Positions 15,201 to 27,200 of a stretch of 64,000 nt of DNA are shown in pieces. A program made the translations under genes and the position numbers. The notes beneath the pieces are model-generated. The model was not told the origin of the DNA. It saw only the letters and a list, made by a program, of their open reading frames with translations, and did no database searches. Position 1 is the stretch's first letter; each line of letters opens with the position of its first letter. Source of the DNA: Saururus chinensis (Eukaryota > Streptophyta > Magnoliopsida > Piperales > Saururaceae); the NCBI GenBank assembly GCA_035235625.1, contig CP141146.1:27274501-27338500 (forward strand), given 5' to 3'.

Positions 15201-18200
15201 AACAAAAAGTAAGCCTACTCACAGTATAATTCATGATTGAATTTAACATGAGAATAAATATCATTAAAAAGTGCAAGAAAGAACAAAAGAAGCTAGCAGT
15301 GACAGTTTTCCTGGGCCTTGAATATACCAGCTGCCATATGATGTTGCGCATCTCCTGTTTTCCCGCTTCTGTTGTCTTCAACCAAAGCCACCATGATGAA
15401 GGTTGCAGCACCTGTATGTTTCTGAATTTTTCATCCCTGTCTTCACCATTAATAGTTTCAGTCCCTTCTGCTGTGTACATTAGTTTTGACAATGATATTC
15501 CTTCATTATGAAAGACAAGCCATATCTCCTTTGACTGAGATTCAAATGATTCTACATATCTTGCAATGTGCATCAAACCTTCTTCATAATTTAAACCTGA
15601 AATTCCACTTGAAAATGACATTGAAGAAGCACATTTATCTCCAGTCTTATGTGTCTTCTTCATTTCTGTTTTCTGTGTAAATGAATTAGATAATTCTGAA
15701 GATGCAGTTCCAAGAGACATAGAAGCATTGAGAAATACTTCCCCAAAATGCTTTTCCCTCAGACCACTTAAATATGTTCCAGGCCCTCTCTCCACCTGTT
15801 TCGAGAAAAAAAATAGATTAACAGCTAACTACCATGCAATATATATCATTTTCAGAGAACAAAAAGTAATTGCAAAATTCTGGCCAGATACTGCTAGGAT
15901 TTGGTTGATAATAATATCAAACAATGATGATATCAGTTAGAGATTCATGATGCTTTTACTACCATGCTCGCTTGAACTAAACTCAGAAGAACACTAGTCC
16001 CATTTCAGAAAGAATAGGAATTACCATTAGCAGCTAGCAATTAAAATTACTTTCCACCAAAAACTTAAGAATGCAAGCTATCTGTTACTCGTAAGAATAC
16101 TGTTGTAACCCCTAAGAAATATTAAGGTATTACAATAATCTATGTAAAAGAACAATAAATGAAAGTGGGGAAGTCACACACAGAAAGAGGAGAATAATCA
16201 GATGAAGAGAAGTAGAGACAATGGAGAACTTAAGTACAGTTCTGCAAATTTGTCATTGTTCATGACTTCAGCCAAGGACTGAAGCCCCAGTTCAAGGAAA
16301 CCTTATCTAACTACAATAAGCAACTCCTAATCTAAATAGGAATAACTTAAATAATGGCTGGAAATAACATAACATAAGTAGATTTTAAACTAGGAAACAC
16401 AAGTACTGATATAAATAGAATTAACTAATCAAGCAAATTCCACTATAATTAGGATGTACAGACCACTGTTAAAAGGGAAAGGGTCATAACATCCCACCAG
16501 GCTTGCATATGCTTTCCCTCAAGGCAACCATTCAGGAAATTGTGCATAAAAATCATCCTCCACTACCCATGTAGCATCCTCAGCGGGCTTGTGTAACCAT
16601 GAAACAAAAATCTCCCAGAAAGACCATCGGCCATGGCAAACATGTCGTCATTGTAGTATAGCATGAGGGATAGTGCAAGACTGATCTGATGGCAAACGGG
16701 AGGAAGGGTAGGAGAAACTATAGAAGGATTGCCCGCATACACGAGGGAACATAACGCAACACAGTCGGAGGAGGCCAGCTATAGACAACCTGGATTGGTG
16801 TAAAACCCGCGGCAATGTGATAAGCCGTATTATAAGATCACTCCTTCCAATGTAAAAAAGATGTCTAAGGCTGGTCCCATGCAAAATACAGAAGGCATTG
16901 CTCCAAACATATGTTAACTACTTCTGACTGCCCACTAGTTTGGGGATGATAAGCTAAGCTCATACAAAAGCTAGTCCCTTGCAATTTGAATTTTTTTTGC
17001 CAAAACATCAATAAGAATATCTTATCCCAATCACAAACAATTGTATGTAGCATGCCATGTACGTGTGCAATCCACCATGCTCTGCTATCGCCTTGACCTC
17101 AAGGTGCAAAATATGGAAATCGAGAACAGAATTCCTCCTCAGGAAGTCACAAAGCATCTTCCCTAAGGATAATTGGAAGGTGTCTAGCCCAGGACATCAT
17201 CCCACAACTCCTCCAAAATAAGGGCGGTGGGAAGGGTCTTGCAATAGTGGCCAGGAGAATAACGCTCATCACAATTGAAACATAACCCCTTCGAATGTCG
17301 CACCTCCATATGGGCCTGAAATAAATAGCAAAAAGGAATAAAGGTGCCGATAATAGTACCAAAAAACTGGCAATCACGACCTAGAGGTATAAAGGATCCC
17401 TTGGACTTGTAATTTAATTTCACTTTTTGAATCCGCGCGTTCCGAATAAAGTCATGCATGGTAGAGCACTTGAAATGACAAATCTCATCAACAATCTCTG
17501 GCTATAGGCCGCGTCGGAACGTCCCCACCAAAGCTGCTTGTGTCCAATGCGGAAGGCAAGTGGCTTTCCACATGAACTCAATTTGATAGGCGCGGACAAT
17601 TACAGTTTAAGACAAGCCAGACAATAGCTCATTAAAATTGGCAAAATTATTCGGCCCAAATTGAACACATATCTCTTCAGTGAACTTCTGCCACGGGGAA
17701 GTGGCACTTCTCGTTCAAAGTACTAGAACCATACCAAAGCATCGCCCTCCAAGTGGAATGCGGCAATGCGCTATCTCTCTTTGTCGAGTGTAGTTCCCTA
17801 ATACGTGAAGAATTTCATGGCCCGATAAACCCAATCAACCGGGTTATCCTCGTCAGTGTACTTAGGAAATTGCATGACCACTTCGATGGAGACGAGTGGA
17901 TTCACCGTGCATCCCGAAAGCATGCAAATCAACAAAATCGGCACCATGTGCATGCAACAGTTCCTCACATTCTACAGCGGAGAAAGGCCGAACTTGGGGA
18001 AAAGTCGTGTGAGAAGCTGCATCGTTGTTGTGTACGCCACAAGACATCTCCCCTACCATGCACTACTTTCCATTTTAGGACCTACTATATTATGACTTAC
18101 TTTACTTTTTGGTAATTTCCTTTTGTGATGTAATAAAGCGTAATCAAGGGGATTTGGTTAATGATTGTAATAGACCGTTAATGATTGTAACGGACCATTA

Positions 18201-21200
18201 ATGATTGTAACGGACCAGATGGTGGTCCATAATTAAAGGGATTGTAACGGACTAGCTGGTCCCTAATTAGGGGGAGGACCAGTTGGCCGCCTCCTATAAA
18301 AGGGGTTGTCTTCCTCCTTGGACATTTATGCAATTCAAAATTTTTTCCCTTCTTCCTTCGTCCAAACTTCTTCCATTTCCCCTTCGTGAAGCTAGGTACC
18401 GTTTGTGTCCCATCCGGACACAACATTGGTATCAAAGCCTCATCAATCTGCCATGGCACGAGGCAAACAGCCGACAACGGCTCCTGAGACACAGCCCGAG
18501 AAGGGACAAGAGGACATGGCGGCCAGCCCCAAACCAGCAACCAAACAGGCTGATCCTTGCACACAACTCGGGCACCTCACCACGGCGGTTTCCAAAATTC
18601 AAGCAGCCCCCACAGCGTCACTTTTTCTCAAGCCACAGCCGGTCCAGGCTGAGTTGGGTGAACCTTCGCAGCCCATTGAATCTCGCACCCCTGGCCTCCA
18701 AGCGTCATCTAAGAGAGAAGTGCACCATCCCGGACATTCAGTCCGCTTTGGCACCTTTGATCAGCACAAAGAAGGAGGACGTGCAGGTTGGAATATGCGA
18801 GGCCCTCCAGGTGTTCGAGGAAATGCCTCAATGGTGCCGCCCCACAAAAATCTTGCCCACGAGTTTGAGGATGATTGGGAGGAGTACTCTGCCTCCCGCG
18901 GAGGACTTTAGGGTGGGGCTGAGCCACGTTTGGCTTGTCTTCAATTCCCATAGTACAATGGAGATGAAGACCCGGTGGAATGGCTATACAAGGTGGAGAA
19001 ATTGTTTTCCTACCAAGGAACTCACTCTGAGGCTGAACGGTTACGCATAGCCGCTTTCCATCCAGATGACGATGCTTCCGTTTGGTTTCAGAGCTTCGAG
19101 AAAGAGGTCCGCTTCCCAACTTGGACTTCATTCGCCGATGAGCTTTGTGTCCAATTCGGCCTAAACGAGTTCCAAGATTTCAATGAGATGCTATCTACCC
19201 TGCGCCAAACCACTACCGTGCAAGCATACTACACCGAGTTCATGAAGATTGCGAATTGCCTCCCTGATTGGCCAATGGCAGCCTTCGTTGGAACTTTTAA
19301 AAGGGGGCTCAAACCAGAAATTTCAGATGAGATGCATCATTTCCCTTGTACGTCGATGCGTGAAGTTGTGCTTCATGCACGAATTGAAGAGGAGAAGCTG
19401 GCCCGACAGCAACGAGGAGGCTGGCTGGGCTCTTCTCTTCGACCCCCAACTAGCCCAGCGCCCTTCCCTACCGCAGCGACCAGCGTTCCCACTAGCCACC
19501 CCAGCCAGCCCTCCGGCCCTGCTGGTGCTCCTATACGCTGCCTCACTCCGGCCCAGATGGAAGAGCGGTGATCGAAAGGCTTGTGCTTCAAGTGTGATGA
19601 GAAGTTCGTACCCGGCCATCGGTGTTCCGTCCGAGGCAGCCTACTAGTCGAGGAGGCCGATGAGGAGCCGTGTGCAGCTAGCTGATGCCCACAAGACAGC
19701 CTTCCACACCCATGATGGCCATTTTGAGTTCTTGGTCATGCCATTTGGATTGACCAATGCACCAGCCACCTTCCAGAGCCTCATGAATGACTTATTCCGC
19801 CCTTTCCTCCGCCGATTTTTCTTGGTCTTCTTCGATGATATATTGATCTATAGCACATCATAGGCGGATCACTTGGAGCATCTCAGGTCTGTCCTCTCCA
19901 TTTTGCGAGTTAATTCATTATTCCTTAAGCGCTCGAAGTGCTCTTTTGGCAGTAAACAAGTGGAGTACCTTGGCCATGTCATCTCTCATGAAGGGGTTGT
20001 CACTGACCCTTCACAGGTGGCCGCTATGCTCTCATGGCCGACCCCCACATGTGTCCGGGCACTCCGTGGATTTCTGGGCCTTATAGGGTACTATCGGCGT
20101 TTCATCAGTCACTATGGGATAATTGCTAGTTCCCTCACTGCCCTCCTCAAGAAGGGGGGCTTTACTTGGACAGAAGCAGCCCAAGAGGCCTTTGAGAGGA
20201 TGAAGCAGGCCATGGCGACCGCCCCAGTCTTGGTTCTTCCAGATTTCAGTCGTTCATTTGTAGTGGAGACAGATGCTTCAGATACGGGTCTTGGTGCCGT
20301 TCTACTTCAAAATGAGTGGCCAATTGCCTTTTTCAGTAAAACTCTTGCTGGCCGCTCCTTATCACTTTCAATCTATGAGAAAGAGATGCTCGCCATAATA
20401 CATGCAGTCACCAAATGGCGCCCTTACCTACTCGGCCGCTGCTTCCTCATCTGTACAGACTATCAGCCCTGCACTATATGATCAACTTCAAATGGCCATA
20501 TCTCCCTCATCCGAACTCCGATTCGCGCGTTCTTTATGGCGTTTCGAAGATCTTTTTATCTACTTTCCATCTATATAGGATTTAACCATCACTTCCAACT
20601 AATGATTAAGTTATTATTACGAGAAGGACAAGGGGTCTAACACCCTAATTTCCTATGGTCGACTTCCGGAATTTAGAAAATTCCCGAATGTTACACACAT
20701 TCTCTAGGTAACGGCAAGTGAGGCCAAGATTGACAAGTACGGGATGTAGTTCTTTTTCTCTGTAATTTCGGTACGTAAGTATATCTATGGCGTGAAAGTC
20801 AAATTAGTTGTTTGTTTTCAAAGGGATGACAGACTTGTACTTAGATAGATAGGTTGTTCTTTATAAATTTTTAAGACGTGTAATAATATCATATGATTTG
20901 ATATTCATATTTGTGAACCTCAGTTATCATGACTTGGATATTTAATCGAATGGTTTGTTTTATGCTTAAGAAAAAAAATATTTATTGTGACTTACCGCTC
21001 ATGATATTTTAGAAAGGGTTTAAAAATCCGGGTCGTTACATATGAAGGCCACACAACAAACATAACTTGAAATTTGACATGTAGTATGGAAAGACCATAG
21101 TGATCATTGATGTGAATGCTTTAATAATATATGGTGTTATAAGCATTATCCTCCTTAATACTAATTATTTTAATGAGGTAATAATGATCATACTCAAACT

Positions 21201-24200
21201 CATACACGACAATTTTAGTGATGCTTATGCCCATGTAAAAACACATGGCATCTTTTATGTGTTAAACATAAAAGTAAATCTTACAAGAAAACCAGATATG
21301 CAGATGGCGACTACGGTTGGTATTTCCCTTATTAGATAATTTCAAGACCATGAATGATGGACTTGCTATGATATGACCGTTTATTCTATAATTTTATTGG
21401 CTCCGAGTCCTGAAACCCCTTTAATTTATATTTTTGCTGTGTAATTGGTGGCTTCCCTATCAAGACGAGAGAGAGAGAGAGAGATGAATTTTGGAATTCT
21501 GGTCTGAACCAACATGTTCAAGGGTTTCACATTGGGGCAATTGATGAATTTAGGAAGGGGATAAGACGAAATGGGAGAGATGAAGGATGAGGGACATCTG
21601 ATGGGAGTCTAGAAGAAGAACAAGGGGAATGGAAGAGGGGAAGCTGAAAGAGGAGTTTTGACAAACACTTGGTGTGTTGCTAAATAGGAAAAGAAAAGGG
21701 TCAGGTTTGGAAATTAGAGGACGTGCAGAAGAATTGAGAAGAGAAAGATTTACAGACTTCAAAAATTCAGCCAGCCCTTATAGAAGTCATGGCCTTGTGG
21801 GCCACAAAATAACTAAAACATTCTCCCTTTGTCCCAAAATAAGTGCCATTAATCAAACAACTAACAGGCAATCCTAATCATTGATGTAATCAAGCAATTA
21901 TCAATTAATTATCTAAGAAAATTGATGGGTCAGCCAGCTCTATAAAGGGATGCCAGACCAGCCATGAAGAGGGGAGCCACCAATAGTTTGGCCATTACTG
22001 TTAAGAGTATTTGCTTGTAGCTTGTCGAGGTTAGTTTGGTCATCTTCACGTAATCTTATTTCTGGTTGGTTCGCCCACTTGAGGGATATTGGTCGTTCTA
22101 TATATAATGGCCAATTTCATGCCTATCAGAGGCTTATCTTGGGTGTATTCATTCAGACATTATTACTTTGATACATAACTTCTTCCTCTAACGTCTTCCT
22201 CTTAAACCCTAATTCACCATATTCTATCGATAACTAATTTAAATTTGATATATATATATATATATTGGATGAGAATTGGGAAAGATGCACAACTTGGAAT
22301 TGAAAGACAAACTCCAAACAAGGGGGCTCACCAAATTTAATTCAACCAGTGGACCTTTTTCTTTGCATTTTAAGTCAGATCATGTTCAACCATTGACTAG
22401 AATACAAGGCAGCTCAAACTTTCATGCCACAATGAACTGGGCCCACAAGTCTAAATGGAACCAAAATTGGTGGCACTCCCTCTTTTTGGAGTCCCTCATT
22501 TAATTCCAATTGATCCCATCTCTGTGAGACCTGTGTGGGGCAGGGGCTGAAAGTCATGGTTTTGATTTAGCCCCCATCTGAGTGCTACTTCCATGAAATC
22601 AATTAAGTCATTGCTGATCTAAAGACAATAAAATGTTAAAGAATGAACACATACCATAATCCGTTTTAAAATAAATAAATCACCATTGCCAGAATCGATT
22701 GACGAATGATTGCTAGAAGAGTTTGATACTGGCCCTGTATTACAGCTATCTGACCCAAAACAAAAATTGCTGACTGTAGAAGATCCATTCAAAGCAATTT
22801 CACTATGTGAGCAATTGATGTGAATAGCCAACCAGACTTCACCATAGGATCCACGATCAAATCTTTTTTTTAAAACATACCTGAAAAGGAAAAGGGATAT
22901 CAATTTCTAGGAACCATATGAAAAGAATATTACAAACAAGAAGAAAAATTTAACCACAAGTTTAATTCTGACATGAGAAACTGCGGATTGTACGAAGTAG
23001 GGGGTTGCTATATGTTAATTTTTATAATCCAAGTCATCCTTTTATTGAAATATTTTGTAGGAACTGAATTAGTCATCCGACTATATTTGTTTCATGTATC
23101 CACTTTTTAATATTGTACAAACTGAATTCTGCAATTAACTGAATCCACTTCTTACGCTCAAGCTCTAGTTCTATGATTCTCACATTTACATGATCTGGAT
23201 GGGCAAAGTATGCAAGCTATGGATACCAATGAGCAGATCTTAATAGGGCATTATTATATTCTGCATTTCTCTATGTTGCTCAAAATGAATCAGATTTATC
23301 GAAGTTTCTGGGAATTTTCTGCATTTTTTTTATTACAGTATTATTTAATTAATAATTATAAAAAAAATATTTACCAATTCGGACTACTTTGGGAAATATT
23401 TCCCAAAGTGGTGTTCCTTTTTGCCAAGTAGGCGCCAGCCAAGCAGCTGGTGCCTGCGTGGCTTTTTTTTTAATTATTTAGATGATTTCGTCCTTTAGAA
23501 GGACGAAATCAGATTTAAGTTGATTTCGTCCTTCTAAAGAACGAAATTGGTTTAACGGTTATATTACTTAACCCGATTTCGTCCTTTAGAAGGACGAAAT
23601 CCCCTAAAGGCGATTTCGTCCGCACTTAAAACATTTCAGCCGTTTGCTTTTGAGACCAAAGTCAATTTCCTCCTTTTAATGCCAGATACGGGAAATCTTA
23701 TCATAATCTTGTATCCTTTTGTGAGAAGAGGATTATACTATTCATCATATTTTTTTGCAATGTTTTGCTTCTTATTTATTTTGTTTTGGCTTATTTATTA
23801 AAAGTGCAAAGTTACGATGGAATAGAAGATTAGAAGACTTTGAGCAGCTTCAGCCTTTGCAAGATGAGCTCCTTGTGCTTTCCAAAAATAATAGTTGTGA
23901 TTTCGTCATTTTGAAAGCCGAAATCACCATACTTACATTCTTTTTAAACGTCTGCAAGCAAAGCAACACATGTGCATCTGACATCATTCTCACGGAACCT
24001 GGGTTGAGTGTCATCATTAGTGTTGTGCTGACTAGTCGTGCTATTTTCAGCGAAGGAAAAACTACACTGTGAGCCTTTCTCCTTTAGTTGTTGCGGTTGA
24101 CCTTTTACTAGCAAACAGATTAAGTAGTTTTATTTATCAAATTTCTTGAGTTTTATATTTATCCTGTTTCTTTTGTATTGACGTCCTGTCATGTGTGTAG

Positions 24201-27200
24201 GCCTTTGCATATATATGCAGTGTCTATTACTATTCGTATTGTGGTAAGTTGTCAGATATTTGTTATACTTTTGAGTTTCATGAGCTAAAAATTAGGGATG
24301 CTTGTATATAGGTTTCTGAAGTTTGCCTTTTTTATATATTAGACCTTGTCTGTCTTGTTTATAATATTGTCCTCAGATTTGTTGATTTTTGCATTTTAGT
24401 CCTTTTGGTCACATTATAGTAACAGAAAGTGTGAAGTTACCAACACATCTGATTTTAGTGAGCTCATGTCTTTAAGAAACATCAAATTTATCTATATCTT
24501 AAAGAGATAAATATTGCTTTTGATAAATAATTAACAAAATTACTTGTTCTTCTTTTTATTAACATTGTTTTTTGAGTTATTTTAAATGAAGTGTAATGGT
24601 GTTAGTCAATTGACCGTGTCTGTTATGAAGAGGCTGGTTTGGGATTCAAGAGAAGTTCAGAATAAGGAGATTTATGTGCCTTCGTATCATCGGGATTCAA
24701 AAGCTGGTTTGGGATGCATTCAATCAAGGAAGGTAAAAGCTTGGGATAAGGGCAACAATAGCTCAACAACGGGATGGTTGGAAGATTGGCAGCAGAAGTC
24801 TACATTTCGGGCTTCTGGGGCCGAGGAGCCCAACCTCCTCTTTCAAGGGCAGATAGAACGGAGAATTGGCATTGCCCAACAATGCCGCCTGATGAATGGA
24901 GTAGTGGAAAGTTTCCACTAATCCGGGTCGGGGACCGGGCCGGGTTTTAAAACATTGGTGGAAACTATGATACCAGTAGCAGAGGTGGAAGATCACCATC
25001 CCTATGACGAGGCGGAGGAACACATGCAGTGGAGCTACGAGCTGGCCAACAATGGATGTGCAAATTGCCAAGTGCGGCGATTTCGTCGTTTAAAAAGACG
25101 AAATCGGTTTATTAAAGGACGAAATCAACTTAAACCTGATTTCGTCCTTTTAAAAGGACAAAATCATATAAAAATTTCAAAAAAAAGTCATGCTGGCACC
25201 AACCAAGCGGTGGCGCTGCATGGCAAAAAGCAACACCACTTTGGAAAATATTTCCCAAAGTGGTCCGAATTGGTAAATATTTTTTTTACTTATTATTTAA
25301 ATAATTTTCCCTTGATTATTCTTTTATTGCAGCATGTTTCTAGGTTTTGGTTGCAGCATTTCATTTCTACCGATGCCTTAGGAAAATTGAATGTTATTAA
25401 TATTTTGGCTTGTAATGGTTGCAAACTTTCAGAAGTATCATCACTACCTTATAATAGAAGTAATTCTGTTTCTGTAAAACCATTTGATTTGATCCATTTT
25501 GATGTTTAGGGATCTGCCCCAGTGCCTACTAAGAGAGGTTTTCGATATAATGTGGTTTCTGTTGATGATTGTACTCGTTTTCTTGGATTTATCTCATGTT
25601 TCATTGATTCTATTTGCTTCCTATTTGTCGTGGGTTTGTTGGATTGGTGCATAAGCAATTTAAAGTTGTTATTTGATAGAAAGAAGCCCGACTTCCAGAG
25701 TCACGCAGTTAGTTAATTCATAGCTGCCCCTTACTCTATCCATTAGGCTGGCATTTTTGCATATGCAACTATACTAGAATCCTATTACTTATCTAGTGTT
25801 TAGGGTTTATTCTAATATTGTGAGGGCAGGTAACAGTCTGGCAATAAGTTCATTGGTGATCAACATTTCTTGAACAGATGCAGATATTTTTGATTCTTGT
25901 ACAACTAAGGTTGTTTGGTAGCAGCAATCACTATCTAAAGTGATGCAAATTGAAACAGAAAACTGAAATGAAGATGATCCAATCAAAGATGAAGACTGAC
26001 TGTACTCTTTAATTTCTGGAAGAAAAGAAGTTTGCAAGCTTGAATCCACAAGCTACCTTCAAATCCATGAAAGTTTTACAGTAAAAATGAACTGAATTCA
26101 TAGTTCAAGCGCAAATCCATGAGCAAACAGAAACAAAATTCTGGAATACAGATTCAAATTTCAAAATTCTCTGCTCTCTCCTTCCATTTCCCCACCACTT
26201 ATCCTCCTGGAGAATAACTGTCTCTGACACAGTAACTGTCTGTCAGATAACAAAAGATGCTTCATGTCATTTTCACAATCAGCTTACATATGGCTGATTT
26301 GTTCAATATGTTTCATGTCATTCCTTACAGTTTCCATAGAGCAAACTCCCAACATCTCTCCATTATGGTTTCAGAAAGGGTGCGGTGCTAGACTAAAATT
26401 GCAGCCGGCAAGGCCAAAATTCTATTTTGTCTTCCTATCACTTAAGAGAGGGCAACAGGTAACAGAGTTGGTTTATAACCTTGTACAGACTGAGTTACTA
26501 CAAGCAAGTAAATCCACTTTCACCTCTCCTTCCTATTAACCTTCAGTTTCATCATTCTCAGTATTTACATGATCAGCAAAGGCAATAAAATTATCAAAAT
26601 AAGATAAATTTTGATTTACTCACCTAAAGTCTGTTATAGTGTATCCAGCTGCCCCCAAAGTGTTGAAACCAGTGTCATTAAAAGGGAGTAACTTCAGGAG
26701 GCCAACAAAGATGGATAAATCCTCAGAATACATACACTGGTCTTTGTTGTTTTCAAAGTTCAAACACCACAAATTGTCACCATTCGAATTCAAAGTTCCT
26801 CCACCTGTAATTATGTATAAACTATGTTATGTGCCTCCACCATAAAAATATTTTATGGTAAAAAAAAAAGGCACATTCATATAAATATGGAAACTCATAC
26901 TAAACTTATTAGATATAGAATCTAAAAATTGATTGTGAATGAGAATGTATCACAAAAGAGACACTACAAGCAAATATCACTTGTGCTTTATATTAGTCAT
27001 GTGACAACTAATTATGGTGTTTGCACACTGTATAGATTTAGCCTAAATGTGGATGCATAGTTATCAGTTGTCATCAAACATAATACAACAAGAAAAAGGA
27101 TCCTACATGATAATGCACCATAAAAGAAACAGAAAAGGCTAATATAACTGGCAATGTAGCCACTAAGCTAGCTCCCCTACCACGCTACCCATGGCTGCCA

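Noticed and set aside
18283..19050. 255-codon plus-strand ORF
   Set aside because: Overlaps the LTR leader and gag in another frame; the gag frames at 18453 and 18975 carry the recognisable homology.
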